The notes: a model not told the origin generated them from the letters alone. Shown: positions 53,063 through 62,217, counted from the first letter of the stretch. The stretch: DNA of 64,000 nucleotides from Clostridiales bacterium Firm_11 (GCA_001604105.1 LVAQ01000015.1:1-64000), one strand, 5' to 3'. Program-made: numbers and translations.

Positions 53063-53801
53063 TGATGAGCCGATGATCCTGCAAGGGATGGGCATCCTGG
53101 TGCAGCGCTCCGGGCTGCCTTTGCAGGTCGCCTGTACGGCGCTCAACGGGCTTAGGGCTTTGGAGATGCTCAAAGAACATCGGCCGGAGATTATACTCAG
53201 TGACGTTCGCATGCCCGGGGTGGACGGGCTCACCTTGATTGAACAGGCCGCGGCCATTTTGCCGGACAGCGTCTACCTGATTATGAGCGGCTACCGGGAT
53301 TTTGACTTTGTCAAGCGGGCGCTGGCGCTGCGCGTGGTCGATTATCTGGAAAAGCCTGTTACGCTGGAAACGCTCATCCCCGCGCTGCAACGCGCCATGG
53401 AATTGCTGGGCGAGCAGCACAGCCGCGTGCCGCAGCCGCCCGCAGGCGAGAGCGCCAACCCGGAAGCCCCGGCGGATCGGGCGGATATCCGCAAGTTGAT
53501 CAGCCATATCCACCAGCACTACAGCGAGGATATCTCCCTTGGCGATCTTGCGGATATCGCGGGGATGAACCCCGCCTACCTGAGCAACCTGTTCAAGGAA
53601 ACCGTGGGCATGAGCTATGTCAAATACCTGACCGGCGTGCGGCTGGAACAGGCAAAAGTGCTGCTGGCGCGGGGCGAGCGCACCAGCGCCGTGGCCAAAA
53701 CCGTAGGGTACGCGGATGATAAGTACTTTCGGCAGGTGTTCAAGAAGCATGAAGGCATAACCCCCAGCGAGTACCGCCAAAAAGCACAGCACCGGCCGTG
53801 A
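53040..53801 (+). CDS. YesN-type response regulator with AraC DNA-binding domain
   Basis: 253 residues from ATG at 53040 (GGAGGAGG upstream, inside the end of the kinase gene). Receiver domain with acidic pocket LAIFDDEPMIL and phosphorylated Asp in IILSDVRMPGVDGL, switch Lys in LEKPVTLETL. C-terminal AraC domain: ISLGDLADIAGMNPAYLSNLFKETVGMSYVKYL and TSAVAKTVGYADDKYFRQVFKKHEGITPSEYR. Likely activates the downstream ABC importer and glycosidase genes. Confidence 0.95.
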   Translation: MLKLAIFDDEPMILQGMGILVQRSGLPLQVACTALNGLRALEMLKEHRPEIILSDVRMPGVDGLTLIEQAAAILPDSVYLIMSGYRDFDFVKRALALRVVDYLEKPVTLETLIPALQRAMELLGEQHSRVPQPPAGESANPEAPADRADIRKLISHIHQHYSEDISLGDLADIAGMNPAYLSNLFKETVGMSYVKYLTGVRLEQAKVLLARGERTSAVAKTVGYADDKYFRQVFKKHEGITPSEYRQKAQHRP

Positions 53802-53888
53802 GCGCAGGTAAACCGCCCGCCGATGTTCATCAAAATTCTATGCGGTCGATACAAAAAAATTACCCCCAATTTACAAAAACATTAACCC

Positions 53889-53917
53889 TTGTATGATGTG
53901 GTCGACCATCCTATAAT
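53889..53917 (+). promoter_or_regulatory. promoter of the sugar ABC importer operon
   Basis: TTGTAT (53889-53894), 17-base spacer, TATAAT (53912-53917), 39 bases before the binding-protein ATG. Confidence 0.65.
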
Positions 53918-53955
53918 TCAGACATCAACGAATTGAAAACAAGGAGGTTTCCGCC

Positions 53956-55236
53956 ATGTTTCGCAAAGGTTTCGCTCTGTTGCTGGCTCTCTGCCTGGTG
54001 CTAAGCGCCACGTATGCCCTGGCCGAGCAGCCCACCAAGAAAATCACAATTCTGTCCATCTGGGCAGAGGACAACGACAACGGCATCCTGCTTACCAAGC
54101 TTACCGATCAGTTTATCGCGGAAGTGAACCCCAACTTCTCCTATGAGTATGAGTTGGTTTCCGCCGATAACCTCCGCCAGAAGGTTGCCACCATGGCCGC
54201 TTCCAATGACCTGCCGGATGTGTTTGTCTACGAGAGCGGCACGCCGCTGATCCCGTTCATTGAAGACGGGTATGTGCTGGACATTACCCAGGCTCTGACG
54301 GATCTGGGCGTGCTGGACAAGCTGGACGCGGGCGCCGTGGCCATCCTCAGCAACCTGACCTCGACCGAGCACATCTACGACCTGCCTTTGGGTTTGAATG
54401 TAGAAGGCTTCTGGTACAACAAGGCGCTGTTCGCCCAGGCCGGTATTGAAGCCGCGCCCACAACGTATGCCGAAATGCAGACCGCCTGCGAAAAGCTGAT
54501 GGCCGCGGGCATCCAGCCCTTCTCGGTCGGCGGCGCGGACAAATGGCCCGCAACCCGTTTGATCAATGCCTATGTGATGCGCAAGCTCGGCGTGGACGCG
54601 CTGGCCAAGTGCGCCGCGGGTGAAATGTCCTACGTAAACGACGGCATCATCGAAGGCGCGCAGCTCCTTCAGGATATGTGCAACCTGGGCTATTTCGGCG
54701 AAGGCCCCACCACCGTGGATTACAACACCGCCGCCAACATGCTCATGTCCGGCCAGTCTGCGATGCTTTACAACGGCAGCTGGTTCACCCAGAGCCTTGC
54801 CAGCGCGGATAACCCCGCGGGCGATGATGGCATCGGCTTCTTTAACATCCCCGTGGTCGAAGGCGGCGTAGGCACGCTGACGGAGTACTCCATGAACTGC
54901 GGCAACATCCTCTGCCTGAGCGCCGCCAAATATGACGATGCCACCGCGGCTTGGCTCAAGTACATGGTTTCCAACATCGGCAACTACGCCATCCAGAACT
55001 CCGGCACCCTCAAGGGCTACACCATCACCGAGTATCCGGAAACGCTGAGCAACTACACCATTATGGTTGCCGATGAGTTTTCCAAGGTGACCGCTGCCAG
55101 CACGTGGTTTGAAGCAACCATGGACAGCGAAATGACCGCCACCGCGCAGCAGAACGTGCAATCCCTGATGAATGGCGATATGACCGCCCAGGAATATGCC
55201 CAGGCGCTGCAGGATGTGTACGACGCGGCAAACTAA
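53956..55236 (+). CDS. sugar ABC transporter substrate-binding protein
   Basis: 426 residues, ATG start, AAGGAGG eight bases upstream. Signal peptide with hydrophobic core LLLALCLVLSATYALA and probable type I cleavage after A21-L-A23; no lipobox cysteine. Mature protein is a family 1 extracellular sugar-binding protein (SIWAEDNDNG, GLNVEGFWYNKALFAQAGIEAAPTTYAEMQTACEKLMAAGIQPF, MSGQSAMLYNGSWFT). Binds oligosaccharide and delivers it to the two permeases encoded next. Lack of lipid anchor is unusual for a Gram-positive. Confidence 0.93.
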   Translation: MFRKGFALLLALCLVLSATYALAEQPTKKITILSIWAEDNDNGILLTKLTDQFIAEVNPNFSYEYELVSADNLRQKVATMAASNDLPDVFVYESGTPLIPFIEDGYVLDITQALTDLGVLDKLDAGAVAILSNLTSTEHIYDLPLGLNVEGFWYNKALFAQAGIEAAPTTYAEMQTACEKLMAAGIQPFSVGGADKWPATRLINAYVMRKLGVDALAKCAAGEMSYVNDGIIEGAQLLQDMCNLGYFGEGPTTVDYNTAANMLMSGQSAMLYNGSWFTQSLASADNPAGDDGIGFFNIPVVEGGVGTLTEYSMNCGNILCLSAAKYDDATAAWLKYMVSNIGNYAIQNSGTLKGYTITEYPETLSNYTIMVADEFSKVTAASTWFEATMDSEMTATAQQNVQSLMNGDMTAQEYAQALQDVYDAAN

Positions 55237-55259
55237 CACCCTACGCGATTCCTTACCAG

Positions 55260-55293
55260 GGGGCGGCTTGCCGGCGCGCAACGCCGCCCCTTT
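55260..55293 (+). terminator. intra-operon hairpin after the binding-protein gene
   Basis: GGGGCGGC/GCCGCCCC stem (55260-55267 with 55283-55290) followed by TTT. Such hairpins protect or partially terminate the abundant binding-protein transcript, keeping permease levels lower. Confidence 0.7.
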
Positions 55294-55349
55294 CCTCATG
55301 CTAACCGCGCGCGCGGGCGCTGCGGCAACTTCGGGAAGGTGGTGCGCCT

Positions 55350-56231
55350 ATGAGCCGTGTCCTGCGCGACAGGCGGGCGATCCTGTTATTTATCGTACCC
55401 GGCTTTATCCTCTATACGGTACTGGTCATCCTGCCGGTATTATGGTCCGCCTACTATACTTTTTTCGGCGGCATGATCGGCAGCTCCAAATGGTCTTTCA
55501 TCGGGCTTGATAACTACGCACGCCTGTTTCAGGATAAGAAATTCGCGGCCGCGCTGATGGTGAACGTCCGCTATATTGCCATGACCACTTTCGGGCAGGT
55601 CATCTTCGGCCTTTTGCTGGCGCTGATGTTCAAATTCTGGGTCAAGCGGTTTGGCTCGTCGGTTCGCACCATCGTTTTCTTTCCGGTGGTGCTGCCGGTG
55701 GTTGCCGTAGGGCAGCTGTTTACAAAAATATACGAAATCCAGCCCTATTACGGCCTGCTCAATAGCCTGTTGCAGGGCGTGGGGCTGGGAAACCTTGTGT
55801 ATCCGTGGATCGGCAAAGCAGATACCGCGCTCATCGCGCTGGCGGCCATGGATATATGGACGGCCATGGGCTTTTACTCCATCATCTTATACGGCGCGCT
55901 GCTGGATATCCCCGGCGATATTTTAGAGGCCGCCGAAATCGACGGTTGCAATGCGTGGCAACTGTTCCGGCGCATATTGCTGCCGCTGCTGCGCCCCATT
56001 TTGCTCACCTGTTTTGTGTTCAGCTTTACCGGCACTGTCAAAATGTTTGAAAGCGCGCTGGCGCTCACGCGCGGCGGCCCCGGCACAGCGACCACATCAC
56101 TTTCCATGTACATGTACAACACGGCATTTTCGTTCCAAAAGACGGGGTATGCCAGCGTAATCGCACTGTTTATCTTCCTGCTGTGCGTGTTTGGCGCTCG
56201 CCTGATACGCGCGTTTGACCGCAAGGATTGA
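55350..56231 (+). CDS. sugar ABC transporter permease (MalF/UgpA type)
   Basis: 293 residues, ATG start, GGGAAGG nine bases upstream. Six TM segments beginning AILLFIVPGFILYTVLVILPVLWSAYYTF; the EAA loop DILEAAEIDGCNAWQLFRRILLPLLRPIL contacts the ATPase. No ATP-binding protein gene is nearby, so a shared MsmX/UgpC-type ATPase elsewhere is expected. Confidence 0.94.
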   Translation: MSRVLRDRRAILLFIVPGFILYTVLVILPVLWSAYYTFFGGMIGSSKWSFIGLDNYARLFQDKKFAAALMVNVRYIAMTTFGQVIFGLLLALMFKFWVKRFGSSVRTIVFFPVVLPVVAVGQLFTKIYEIQPYYGLLNSLLQGVGLGNLVYPWIGKADTALIALAAMDIWTAMGFYSIILYGALLDIPGDILEAAEIDGCNAWQLFRRILLPLLRPILLTCFVFSFTGTVKMFESALALTRGGPGTATTSLSMYMYNTAFSFQKTGYASVIALFIFLLCVFGARLIRAFDRKD

Positions 56232-56251
56232 TACGAAAGGGGGAAGCAAGC

Positions 56252-57121
56252 ATGACCACCGTCGCGGCAAAGCCGGAAAACAAAGCCCGCAAAAAGGTAC
56301 GGGTACGCAATGTGTTGATCGCCATCGTGATTCTGCTGGTGGTATTGATCGACCTGTATCCGCTGTTCTTTATGTATTCGGCGTCCTTCAAAACCAATAA
56401 CGAGTTTGTAACCAACCCCGCCTATGCCTTCAACCAAAGCCTGCATTGGCAAAACTATGTGGATAGCTGGACGCGCGGCAACATGGGTGTTTTTTTTACC
56501 AACAGCCTGTTGAACACATCGGTTTCGCTGGTGTTTATTACGCTCTTTTCACTGACGATATCCTTTGCGCTCATCAAAATGGAGTGGAAAGGGCGTAAGT
56601 TCTTCTCGCAGTACTTTGCCTTTGGCATCATGGTGCCCGTCGCCACCACGCTGATTCCCCTGTTTGTGATTTACAACAACAGCGGGCTGTATAATACCAG
56701 GCTTGGCCTAATCCTGGTATACATCGCCTCGGCGATATCCTTCTCCGTTTACCTGTTATCCGGCTACATGCGCGCCTTGCCGGATGAAATCCTGGAAGCC
56801 AGCGTGATTGACGGGTGCAACATCTACACCATGATGTGGCATATTGTGGCGCCCCTGATGAAAAACGCGCTGATCACCGTGGTGGTGATCCAGTTCTTCT
56901 TCAAATGGAACGATCTGCTCTATTCGATGACGCTCATATCCTCCTCGTCACTCAAAACGATGCAGACGGGTCTATTGTATTTCTCCGATGAGTTTGGCTC
57001 CAAAAACTGGGGCGCCATCTTCGCTTCGGTTTCCATCAGCGTTACGCCGATGCTGCTGATGTATTTGCTGCTCAATAAAATGGTCATCGAAGGCATGACG
57101 GCGGGGGCGATCAAAGGATGA
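56252..57121 (+). CDS. sugar ABC transporter permease (MalG/UgpE type)
   Basis: 289 residues from ATG at 56252 (AAAGGGGG eight bases upstream). Six TM segments; the EAA loop reads DEILEASVIDGCNIYTMMWHIVAPLMKNAL. Partner of the preceding permease. Its end overlaps the next start codon (ATGA). Confidence 0.94.
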   Translation: MTTVAAKPENKARKKVRVRNVLIAIVILLVVLIDLYPLFFMYSASFKTNNEFVTNPAYAFNQSLHWQNYVDSWTRGNMGVFFTNSLLNTSVSLVFITLFSLTISFALIKMEWKGRKFFSQYFAFGIMVPVATTLIPLFVIYNNSGLYNTRLGLILVYIASAISFSVYLLSGYMRALPDEILEASVIDGCNIYTMMWHIVAPLMKNALITVVVIQFFFKWNDLLYSMTLISSSSLKTMQTGLLYFSDEFGSKNWGAIFASVSISVTPMLLMYLLLNKMVIEGMTAGAIKG

Positions 57122-58359
57122 CAGATTATCAAACCGTGCATGATTTCATCTGCGGGCAGGTGCCCACCATGCTCAAGGAGCCGCGCGCCTTTATCCGCTA
57201 TCCCTTTGTGGATCCCGGCTCGGTCTATGATGGCAATGTGTGGGACTGGGATACGTACTGGTCCGTCTATGGGCTGTTAAGCATTGCCGGCGACCTGCCC
57301 CCGGCGCTTTGCGAGCAGGTGATTACGCACGCCAAAGGGAACATCGCAAACTTTATGGATCATCAACTGCCCGATGGCTATATTCCCATGATGATTGAAG
57401 TCGCCAACTGGCCGGAGCCCTACCTGAACATGCGACGCAAAGAAGGCGTCAAACTCAACATGATGAAGCCCTTCCTGTGCGAGCAAATCCGCATGATTGC
57501 CGCGCACCTGAACGATTGGGCATGGGCAAGCGGCTACCTGCCCGGCATGGAAGCGTACTTTGCCTGCTATGAGCGCGAGTATTTCCACGCGGATTGCGGG
57601 CTGTATGGATGGCATGACGATATTATGATCGGCATGGATAATGATCCGGCCAGCTTTGGCCGCCCGAATGATTCCACGGCGAACATCTTTCTCAATGCCT
57701 TTATGGCGGCAGAGCTGGCCTGTATGGCGGAGGCGCTGGAGGCGTTTGGTAACCCCGCGCGCGCGGCGGTATACCGGCAAAAGCGCGAAGATTTGATTGC
57801 GGCCGTGCAGCGGGAGTGCTGGGACGCGCGCGACGGGTTTTTCTACTCCGTGGATGTGGATATCCATACCCGCCCGTATGATTGGTTCCATCAGGGGCTG
57901 GGCGTGTTCTGGAAATCACTGCCTATCAAAATCCGCGTATGGTCCGGCTTCATACCGCTGTGGGCGGGCTTTGCCACCCCGGCGCAAGCGGCGCGGATGG
58001 CCGCGCACAGCCTGGATGAGAGCACCTTCGCCAGCCCCTATGGGGTGACGACGCTGGCCAAGGATGAAAAGATGTTTGACCTTTCCGTAACCAACAATCC
58101 CTCCAACTGGCTTGGCCCGGTGTGGATTGTCGCAAATTATGTGGTGTTCAAAGGCCTGCTGGATTACGGCCACCGGGCGGAGGCCAAACGCATTCTGGAT
58201 GGCACTTTGCGCCTGCTGGCAGAGGATGTAAAGCGCAGCGGTCAGCTGCATGAATACTACGATCCGTTTACGGGGCAGCCCATCATGAACGGCGGCTTTA
58301 TCAACTGGAACATCCTCGCGCTGACCATGCAAAAAGAATGGGAGGCGGTCGGATGCTGA
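57118..58359 (+). CDS. GH63/trehalase-like (alpha/alpha)6 glycosidase
   Basis: 413 residues, ATG overlapping the permease stop. (alpha/alpha)6-barrel protein of the MGH1/GH63-GH37-like group: FVDPGSVYDGNVWDWDTYWSVYGLL, GWHDDIMIGMDNDPASFG (acidic residues of the site), and WLGPVWIVANYVVFKGLL. The group includes mannosylglycerate hydrolases and other alpha-glycosidases that often sit in plant-glycan loci; substrate unknown. Cytosolic, acting on imported oligosaccharides. Overlaps the GH127 gene by 7 bp. Confidence 0.8.
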   Translation: MTDYQTVHDFICGQVPTMLKEPRAFIRYPFVDPGSVYDGNVWDWDTYWSVYGLLSIAGDLPPALCEQVITHAKGNIANFMDHQLPDGYIPMMIEVANWPEPYLNMRRKEGVKLNMMKPFLCEQIRMIAAHLNDWAWASGYLPGMEAYFACYEREYFHADCGLYGWHDDIMIGMDNDPASFGRPNDSTANIFLNAFMAAELACMAEALEAFGNPARAAVYRQKREDLIAAVQRECWDARDGFFYSVDVDIHTRPYDWFHQGLGVFWKSLPIKIRVWSGFIPLWAGFATPAQAARMAAHSLDESTFASPYGVTTLAKDEKMFDLSVTNNPSNWLGPVWIVANYVVFKGLLDYGHRAEAKRILDGTLRLLAEDVKRSGQLHEYYDPFTGQPIMNGGFINWNILALTMQKEWEAVGC

Positions 58360-60278
58360 TTGATACCCGCAAAAGCCCGTATGCAAAAGTATCGTTTACC
58401 GCGCGGTGCCGCTGGACGGGCGGGTTTTTGAAGGATCGGTTCGATACCACAGCGCAGGCCGCCATCCCGCATATTCTGAGCATCTTTGACGATGCGGATA
58501 GCTTCTTTCACGAAGTGGAGAATTTTCGCATCGCGGCAGGGCTTACGCAGGGAGAGTTTCGCGGCAACCCCTATGGTGACGGAGATTTTTACAAGCTGCT
58601 TGAGGCCATGGCCTGCGCGGGCATGCCCCACGAGCAGCTGGATGGCTACATCCGCCTGATTGCAAGCGCCCAGCAGGCGGATGGCTACCTGTCCACCAAG
58701 CAGATTATTGGCGAGCGGCAATCCGGCGGGGCAACACGGCACAGCGATGTGGATGATTTTGAGGAGTATAACTTTGGCCACCTGATGACCGCCGCCTGCG
58801 TGCTGGCGCGGGAAACGGGCAATGACGCGCTGCTGACAGTGGCCCGGCGTGTTTGCGACTATCTGGATGCCTACTACCAGCGCGTGCTGGCGGGCAACGG
58901 CGCGCAAACGGCGGTGTGCCCCTCGCACTATATGGGGCTGGCGGAGATGTACCGCCAAACGGGCGAGCAGCGTTACCTTTCCATGCTGGAAACGGCCATT
59001 GCCCTGCGTGATCGCGTAACAAATGGCACGGAGGATAATCAGGATCGCATCCCCCTGCGCGAGCAGCGCGTCATCAGCGGGCACGCGGTGCGCGCGACCT
59101 ACCTGTATGCCGGGGTGACCGATCTGTATTTGGAAACAGGCGACAGTACGCTCCTGCCCACGCTCAACGCGTGCTGGCGTAACCTGCTGGATACAAAGCT
59201 GTACATCATTGGCGGGCTGGGCGCGCTGTATACGGGCTGTGCGCCCTTTGGCGACCTTATCAACGCCCAGCGGGTGCATCAGGCGTTCGGCTATGCGTAT
59301 CAACTGCCCAACATAACTGCCTATAACGAAACCTGCGCGGCGCTTGGCGGTATCTTCTGGGCGCAGCGGCGCTTTGCCATCCAGCCGGATGGCGAAGCCT
59401 TTGACCTGATCGAGCGGATCACCTGCAATCTGGCGGCAGCGGCCATCAGCCTTGACGGGCAGCGCTATTTCTACGAAAACATGCTGCGCCGCACAGAAAC
59501 CGTGCCCTACCATCTAATGTGGCCGCGCGAGCGCTCGGATACCTTTGAATGCTTCTGCTGCCCCACCAACCTGTCCCGCTTTTTTACAGAAACGGGCTAC
59601 TATGCCTACGCGCAGGGCGCGGATACGCTCTACACAGGGCTGTATGGGCAGGGTGAAACCACCGTTGCGCTGGAAAACGGCGCGGCGTTTCGCATACGGC
59701 AGCAAACCGATTATCCCTGGGATGGGCGCATCCGCTTTGTGTTTGAAGCCGCAAAGGATGTCCCCTTTACCCTCATGCTTCGCATACCGGCATGGTCACG
59801 GGATAGCAGCCTGACCGTCAACGGCGCAGTGACCGCGCTTCCCCGTGCGTCGGCAGGGCAATACGTTCCGGTGCGTATCGACAGGCCATCACAAACGGAG
59901 GTTCTCTTGCAGCTGGACATGGCGCCCCGCTTTACCCTTGCGCACCCGATGGTGGAAGAAGACGAGGGGCAGGCCTGTGTAGAGCGCGGCCCCCTTGTCT
60001 ACTGCCTGGAAAGCGTAGACAACGGCAGCCTGCAATCCCTTGCCTTCAAAGGGGATACCGCCTTTGGCGAGTATCCGATGCAAATTGGGCAAATACCGCT
60101 GGTGGCGCTGGAAGTGGATGGTTACCGCGTCACGCGGGACACGGCCGGCGCGCTGTACAGCCGGTACGAGCCAAGCCTCGCGCAGCCAGTGACCCTCCGG
60201 CTGATTCCCTATTTCGCATGGGATAACCGGGGCTTTGGCGAAATGCGCATCTGGCTGCCGCTTACCGTGAAGGCGTAA
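58353..60278 (+). CDS. GH127 beta-L-arabinofuranosidase
   Basis: 641 residues from ATG at 58353 (GGGAGG seven bases upstream). Matches the HypBA1 family: NETCAALGG gives E326 and C328, and ECFCCPTN gives C400, C402 and C403; by comparison with HypBA1 (E338, C340, C417, C418 binding zinc, one cysteine as nucleophile) these are the active-site residues. Two beta-sandwich domains follow the (alpha/alpha)6 barrel. Releases L-arabinofuranose from beta-linked side chains, such as those in RG-II or extensins. Cytosolic. Confidence 0.95.
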   Translation: MLIDTRKSPYAKVSFTARCRWTGGFLKDRFDTTAQAAIPHILSIFDDADSFFHEVENFRIAAGLTQGEFRGNPYGDGDFYKLLEAMACAGMPHEQLDGYIRLIASAQQADGYLSTKQIIGERQSGGATRHSDVDDFEEYNFGHLMTAACVLARETGNDALLTVARRVCDYLDAYYQRVLAGNGAQTAVCPSHYMGLAEMYRQTGEQRYLSMLETAIALRDRVTNGTEDNQDRIPLREQRVISGHAVRATYLYAGVTDLYLETGDSTLLPTLNACWRNLLDTKLYIIGGLGALYTGCAPFGDLINAQRVHQAFGYAYQLPNITAYNETCAALGGIFWAQRRFAIQPDGEAFDLIERITCNLAAAAISLDGQRYFYENMLRRTETVPYHLMWPRERSDTFECFCCPTNLSRFFTETGYYAYAQGADTLYTGLYGQGETTVALENGAAFRIRQQTDYPWDGRIRFVFEAAKDVPFTLMLRIPAWSRDSSLTVNGAVTALPRASAGQYVPVRIDRPSQTEVLLQLDMAPRFTLAHPMVEEDEGQACVERGPLVYCLESVDNGSLQSLAFKGDTAFGEYPMQIGQIPLVALEVDGYRVTRDTAGALYSRYEPSLAQPVTLRLIPYFAWDNRGFGEMRIWLPLTVKA

Positions 60279-60879
60279 CCGCGCTGGATTGCTTCGCGCG
60301 CGGATTGCTATGCGTTTGGGTGCTTGCGACAACGTGGCGATACCCGATGTGTGCGGCAGGCGCATAGGGGTATGCGCGGGGGGATGGCTTGAGATGGTTC
60401 CAGCCATACGTTAGGCTTATGACCCATCATCACGAATTCGTAGTATGCGATCTTCTCTATTCATCGCTATCCATTGCTTTGGCTTCTTTTCTTGATCCAG
60501 CGCTGACTGATCATCTATTTAATAATCCGCCCGCCGCACACCAGCGGCGGGTTTTCCATGCCCGAAAACACCCCCCCTCGCCGTTCCTCCCTTTCTTGCA
60601 CCCCTCTGCCCCATGCCCCCGCCACTTTCCGCAAGTCGCCCGCACAAAAGCCCGCCGCGTATCCGTGCGCCGCAATCCCGCACCGCAGCGCCGGGGCGTA
60701 ACCATCCGCGTTTACAGCACGCGAACCGCCGCAAGCATTGCAGCGCGGCGGTACGCCCCTGTATACAGGAGGCAAACGAACAGGCAAACATATTATATTG
60801 ATTGCGCGGAAGGCGGCCACGTGCGGGCTGCCTCCGCAATACGCCGCACGGGGAGCGGCGGCGCTGGGAGGTGTTTTGA
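60279..60879. other. 601-bp gap between the glycan locus and the lysis cassette
   Basis: No gene recognised. Contains the terminator of the GH127 operon. An AT-rich TATTAT tract at about 60790 could hold a -10 for the lysis cassette, but no -35 is convincing. The ribosome-binding site of the first small gene is at 60867-60872. Confidence 0.4.
60530..60555 (+). terminator. terminator after the GH127 operon
   Basis: CCCGCCGC/GCGGCGGG stem with six-base loop, then TTTT. About 250 bases beyond the GH127 stop. Confidence 0.85.
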
Positions 60880-60993
60880 ATGGCAGATTCTCTGGCGCTT
60901 ACATTGCGCCTTAGGCGCATTGTGCTAAAACAGGTGCCGGAGCGCTGGCGGGAAGCGGTGGCAGCGCTGCTGACGGGCGGTGGTGACCCGTGA
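60880..60993 (+). CDS. small phage-type protein, CD1375-like
   Basis: 37 residues, ATG at 60880 with GGGAGGT about seven bases upstream. The segment IVLKQVPERWREAVAALL resembles the CD1375 family of tiny proteins encoded near phage tail-fibre and lysis genes. Function unknown. Its stop overlaps the GTG of the next gene (GTGA), so they are coupled. Confidence 0.6.
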   Translation: MADSLALTLRLRRIVLKQVPERWREAVAALLTGGGDP

Positions 60994-61073
60994 CCACGGA
61001 AGGGTGGTTTATCCTCACCTACCTTGTGCTGCTGCTTTTGCTGCTGTATACGGGGTATCGATACGGGGACTGA
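60990..61073 (+). CDS. tiny single-TM protein coupled to the preceding gene
   Basis: 27 residues from GTG at 60990, overlapping the previous stop by GTGA. One hydrophobic segment (WFILTYLVLLLLLLYTGY) with a short charged tail. Size and position recall small phage membrane proteins near lysis genes. A hairpin begins at its stop codon. Confidence 0.5.
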   Translation: MTTEGWFILTYLVLLLLLLYTGYRYGD

Positions 61074-61098
61074 AAGCGAGCGGTATGGCTCGCTTTTT
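61073..61098 (+). terminator. hairpin between the tiny genes and the endolysin gene
   Basis: AAAGCGAGC/GCTCGCTTT stem with a six-base loop, ending in TTTTT, overlapping the stop of the 27-residue gene. It could partly separate the small genes from the endolysin gene. Confidence 0.75.
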
Positions 61099-61142
61099 GC
61101 ATGTGAACATCACAGAAAGAACAGAACAGGGAGGAACCAGCC

Positions 61143-61979
61143 ATGAGCAAACCAACCGGCGCGGCGGTGGCCGCGAGAGCAATTAAAGCAGTAGCCGAGG
61201 GGCACACCTACCAGCAGATGGATTGTCAGGCGTTCATTGAGTACTGCGTACAGCAATGCGGCGGCAAGATGGATTACGCGGGCAGCAACGACATGTACCG
61301 CAACGCGCAGGTGTATCTGGCGACCATCGCCAACGCCAAGGCAGAGGGCAAGCTGGTGCCCGGAGCGGGGCTGTTAATCGTGGAAGAAGTGAGCAGCAAA
61401 ACACCTGCCAAATACCGCGGGGATGGGCTGGGCGATGCTTCGCACATCGGCTTTTATGTAGGCGAGAACGCGCTGACCGATGTGGACAAAAGCGGCAAAA
61501 GCCGCGTATGCAACGTGGTGCATTCCGGCCAGACCATGGGCAGGGTAGCGGGCAGCACCCTGAAAAACGGCTGGACGCATGTCATGCTGTTTCGGGAGAT
61601 CGAGTACGGCATTTCTGTAGCCGCGGGCGTGCAGCTGGGCGGCGCGCTGGCGGCGGAAGATACCGTGAAGGATGATCCGGAGGGCATCGGCGCGGCTGCC
61701 AGCGGGGCGCAAAAGCCGGACGTGAGCCAGTATTATACCGTCAAGCGCGGCAGCCTTGGCGGGGCGGTGCGGCGCTTGCAGGCATGGCTCAACGATGTGG
61801 GCGGCGGTAACGCGCTGGCCGAGGATGGGCAGTTCGGCGCGGCGACCGAGGCGGCCGTGCGCGCGTATCAGCAGGCCAATGGGCTGGTGGCGGATGGCAT
61901 TGTGGGGCAAATGACCTGGGCGGCGCTGGCGGATGCGCGGTGGGCGGCAATCCAAGCAGAGGAGGAGCATGCGCAATGA
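61143..61979 (+). CDS. endolysin-like NlpC/P60 hydrolase with peptidoglycan-binding domain
   Basis: 278 residues, ATG start with GGGAGG upstream. Residues 1-160 are an NlpC/P60-type cysteine peptidase: catalytic Cys28 in MDCQAFIEYC, His in DASHIGFYVG, with a later polar residue near VVHSGQTMG. A linker of about 40 residues leads to a PG_binding_1 domain (about 196-272: VKRGSLGGAVRRLQAWLND, DGQFGAATEAAVRAYQQANGLVADGIVGQMTWAAL). No signal peptide, so it needs a holin for export, as in phage endolysins; holin-like genes follow. Confidence 0.9.
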   Translation: MSKPTGAAVAARAIKAVAEGHTYQQMDCQAFIEYCVQQCGGKMDYAGSNDMYRNAQVYLATIANAKAEGKLVPGAGLLIVEEVSSKTPAKYRGDGLGDASHIGFYVGENALTDVDKSGKSRVCNVVHSGQTMGRVAGSTLKNGWTHVMLFREIEYGISVAAGVQLGGALAAEDTVKDDPEGIGAAASGAQKPDVSQYYTVKRGSLGGAVRRLQAWLNDVGGGNALAEDGQFGAATEAAVRAYQQANGLVADGIVGQMTWAALADARWAAIQAEEEHAQ

Positions 61980-62215
61980 GTGAAGGGTTACTGGTGGCGC
62001 TGCTCTCGCTGGTTGGCACGCTCGCCGGCGCCTTCGGGGGCATACTGGTCGCCAACAGGCTGGTCAATTACCGCATCGCGCAGCTCGAAGGCAAGGTGGA
62101 TAAGCACAATAGCATGATCGACCGCATGTACTGCGCGGAAAAGCGTTTGGATTTGGTGGATGAGAAGCTCAAAGTGGCCAACCACCGCATTGATGATCTG
62201 GAAGTGGGTGCGTAA
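61976..62215 (+). CDS. XhlA-like small membrane/coiled-coil protein
   Basis: 79 residues from ATG at 61976 (GGAG upstream, overlapping the endolysin stop by ATGA). N-terminal TM (LLVALLSLVGTLAGAFGGILVANRL), then a helical coiled coil (IAQLEGKVDKHNSMIDRMY...LDLVDEKLKVANHRIDDL). This fits the haemolysin XhlA or similar phage lysis accessory group. Confidence 0.65.
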   Translation: MSEGLLVALLSLVGTLAGAFGGILVANRLVNYRIAQLEGKVDKHNSMIDRMYCAEKRLDLVDEKLKVANHRIDDLEVGA

Positions 62216-62217
62216 CC

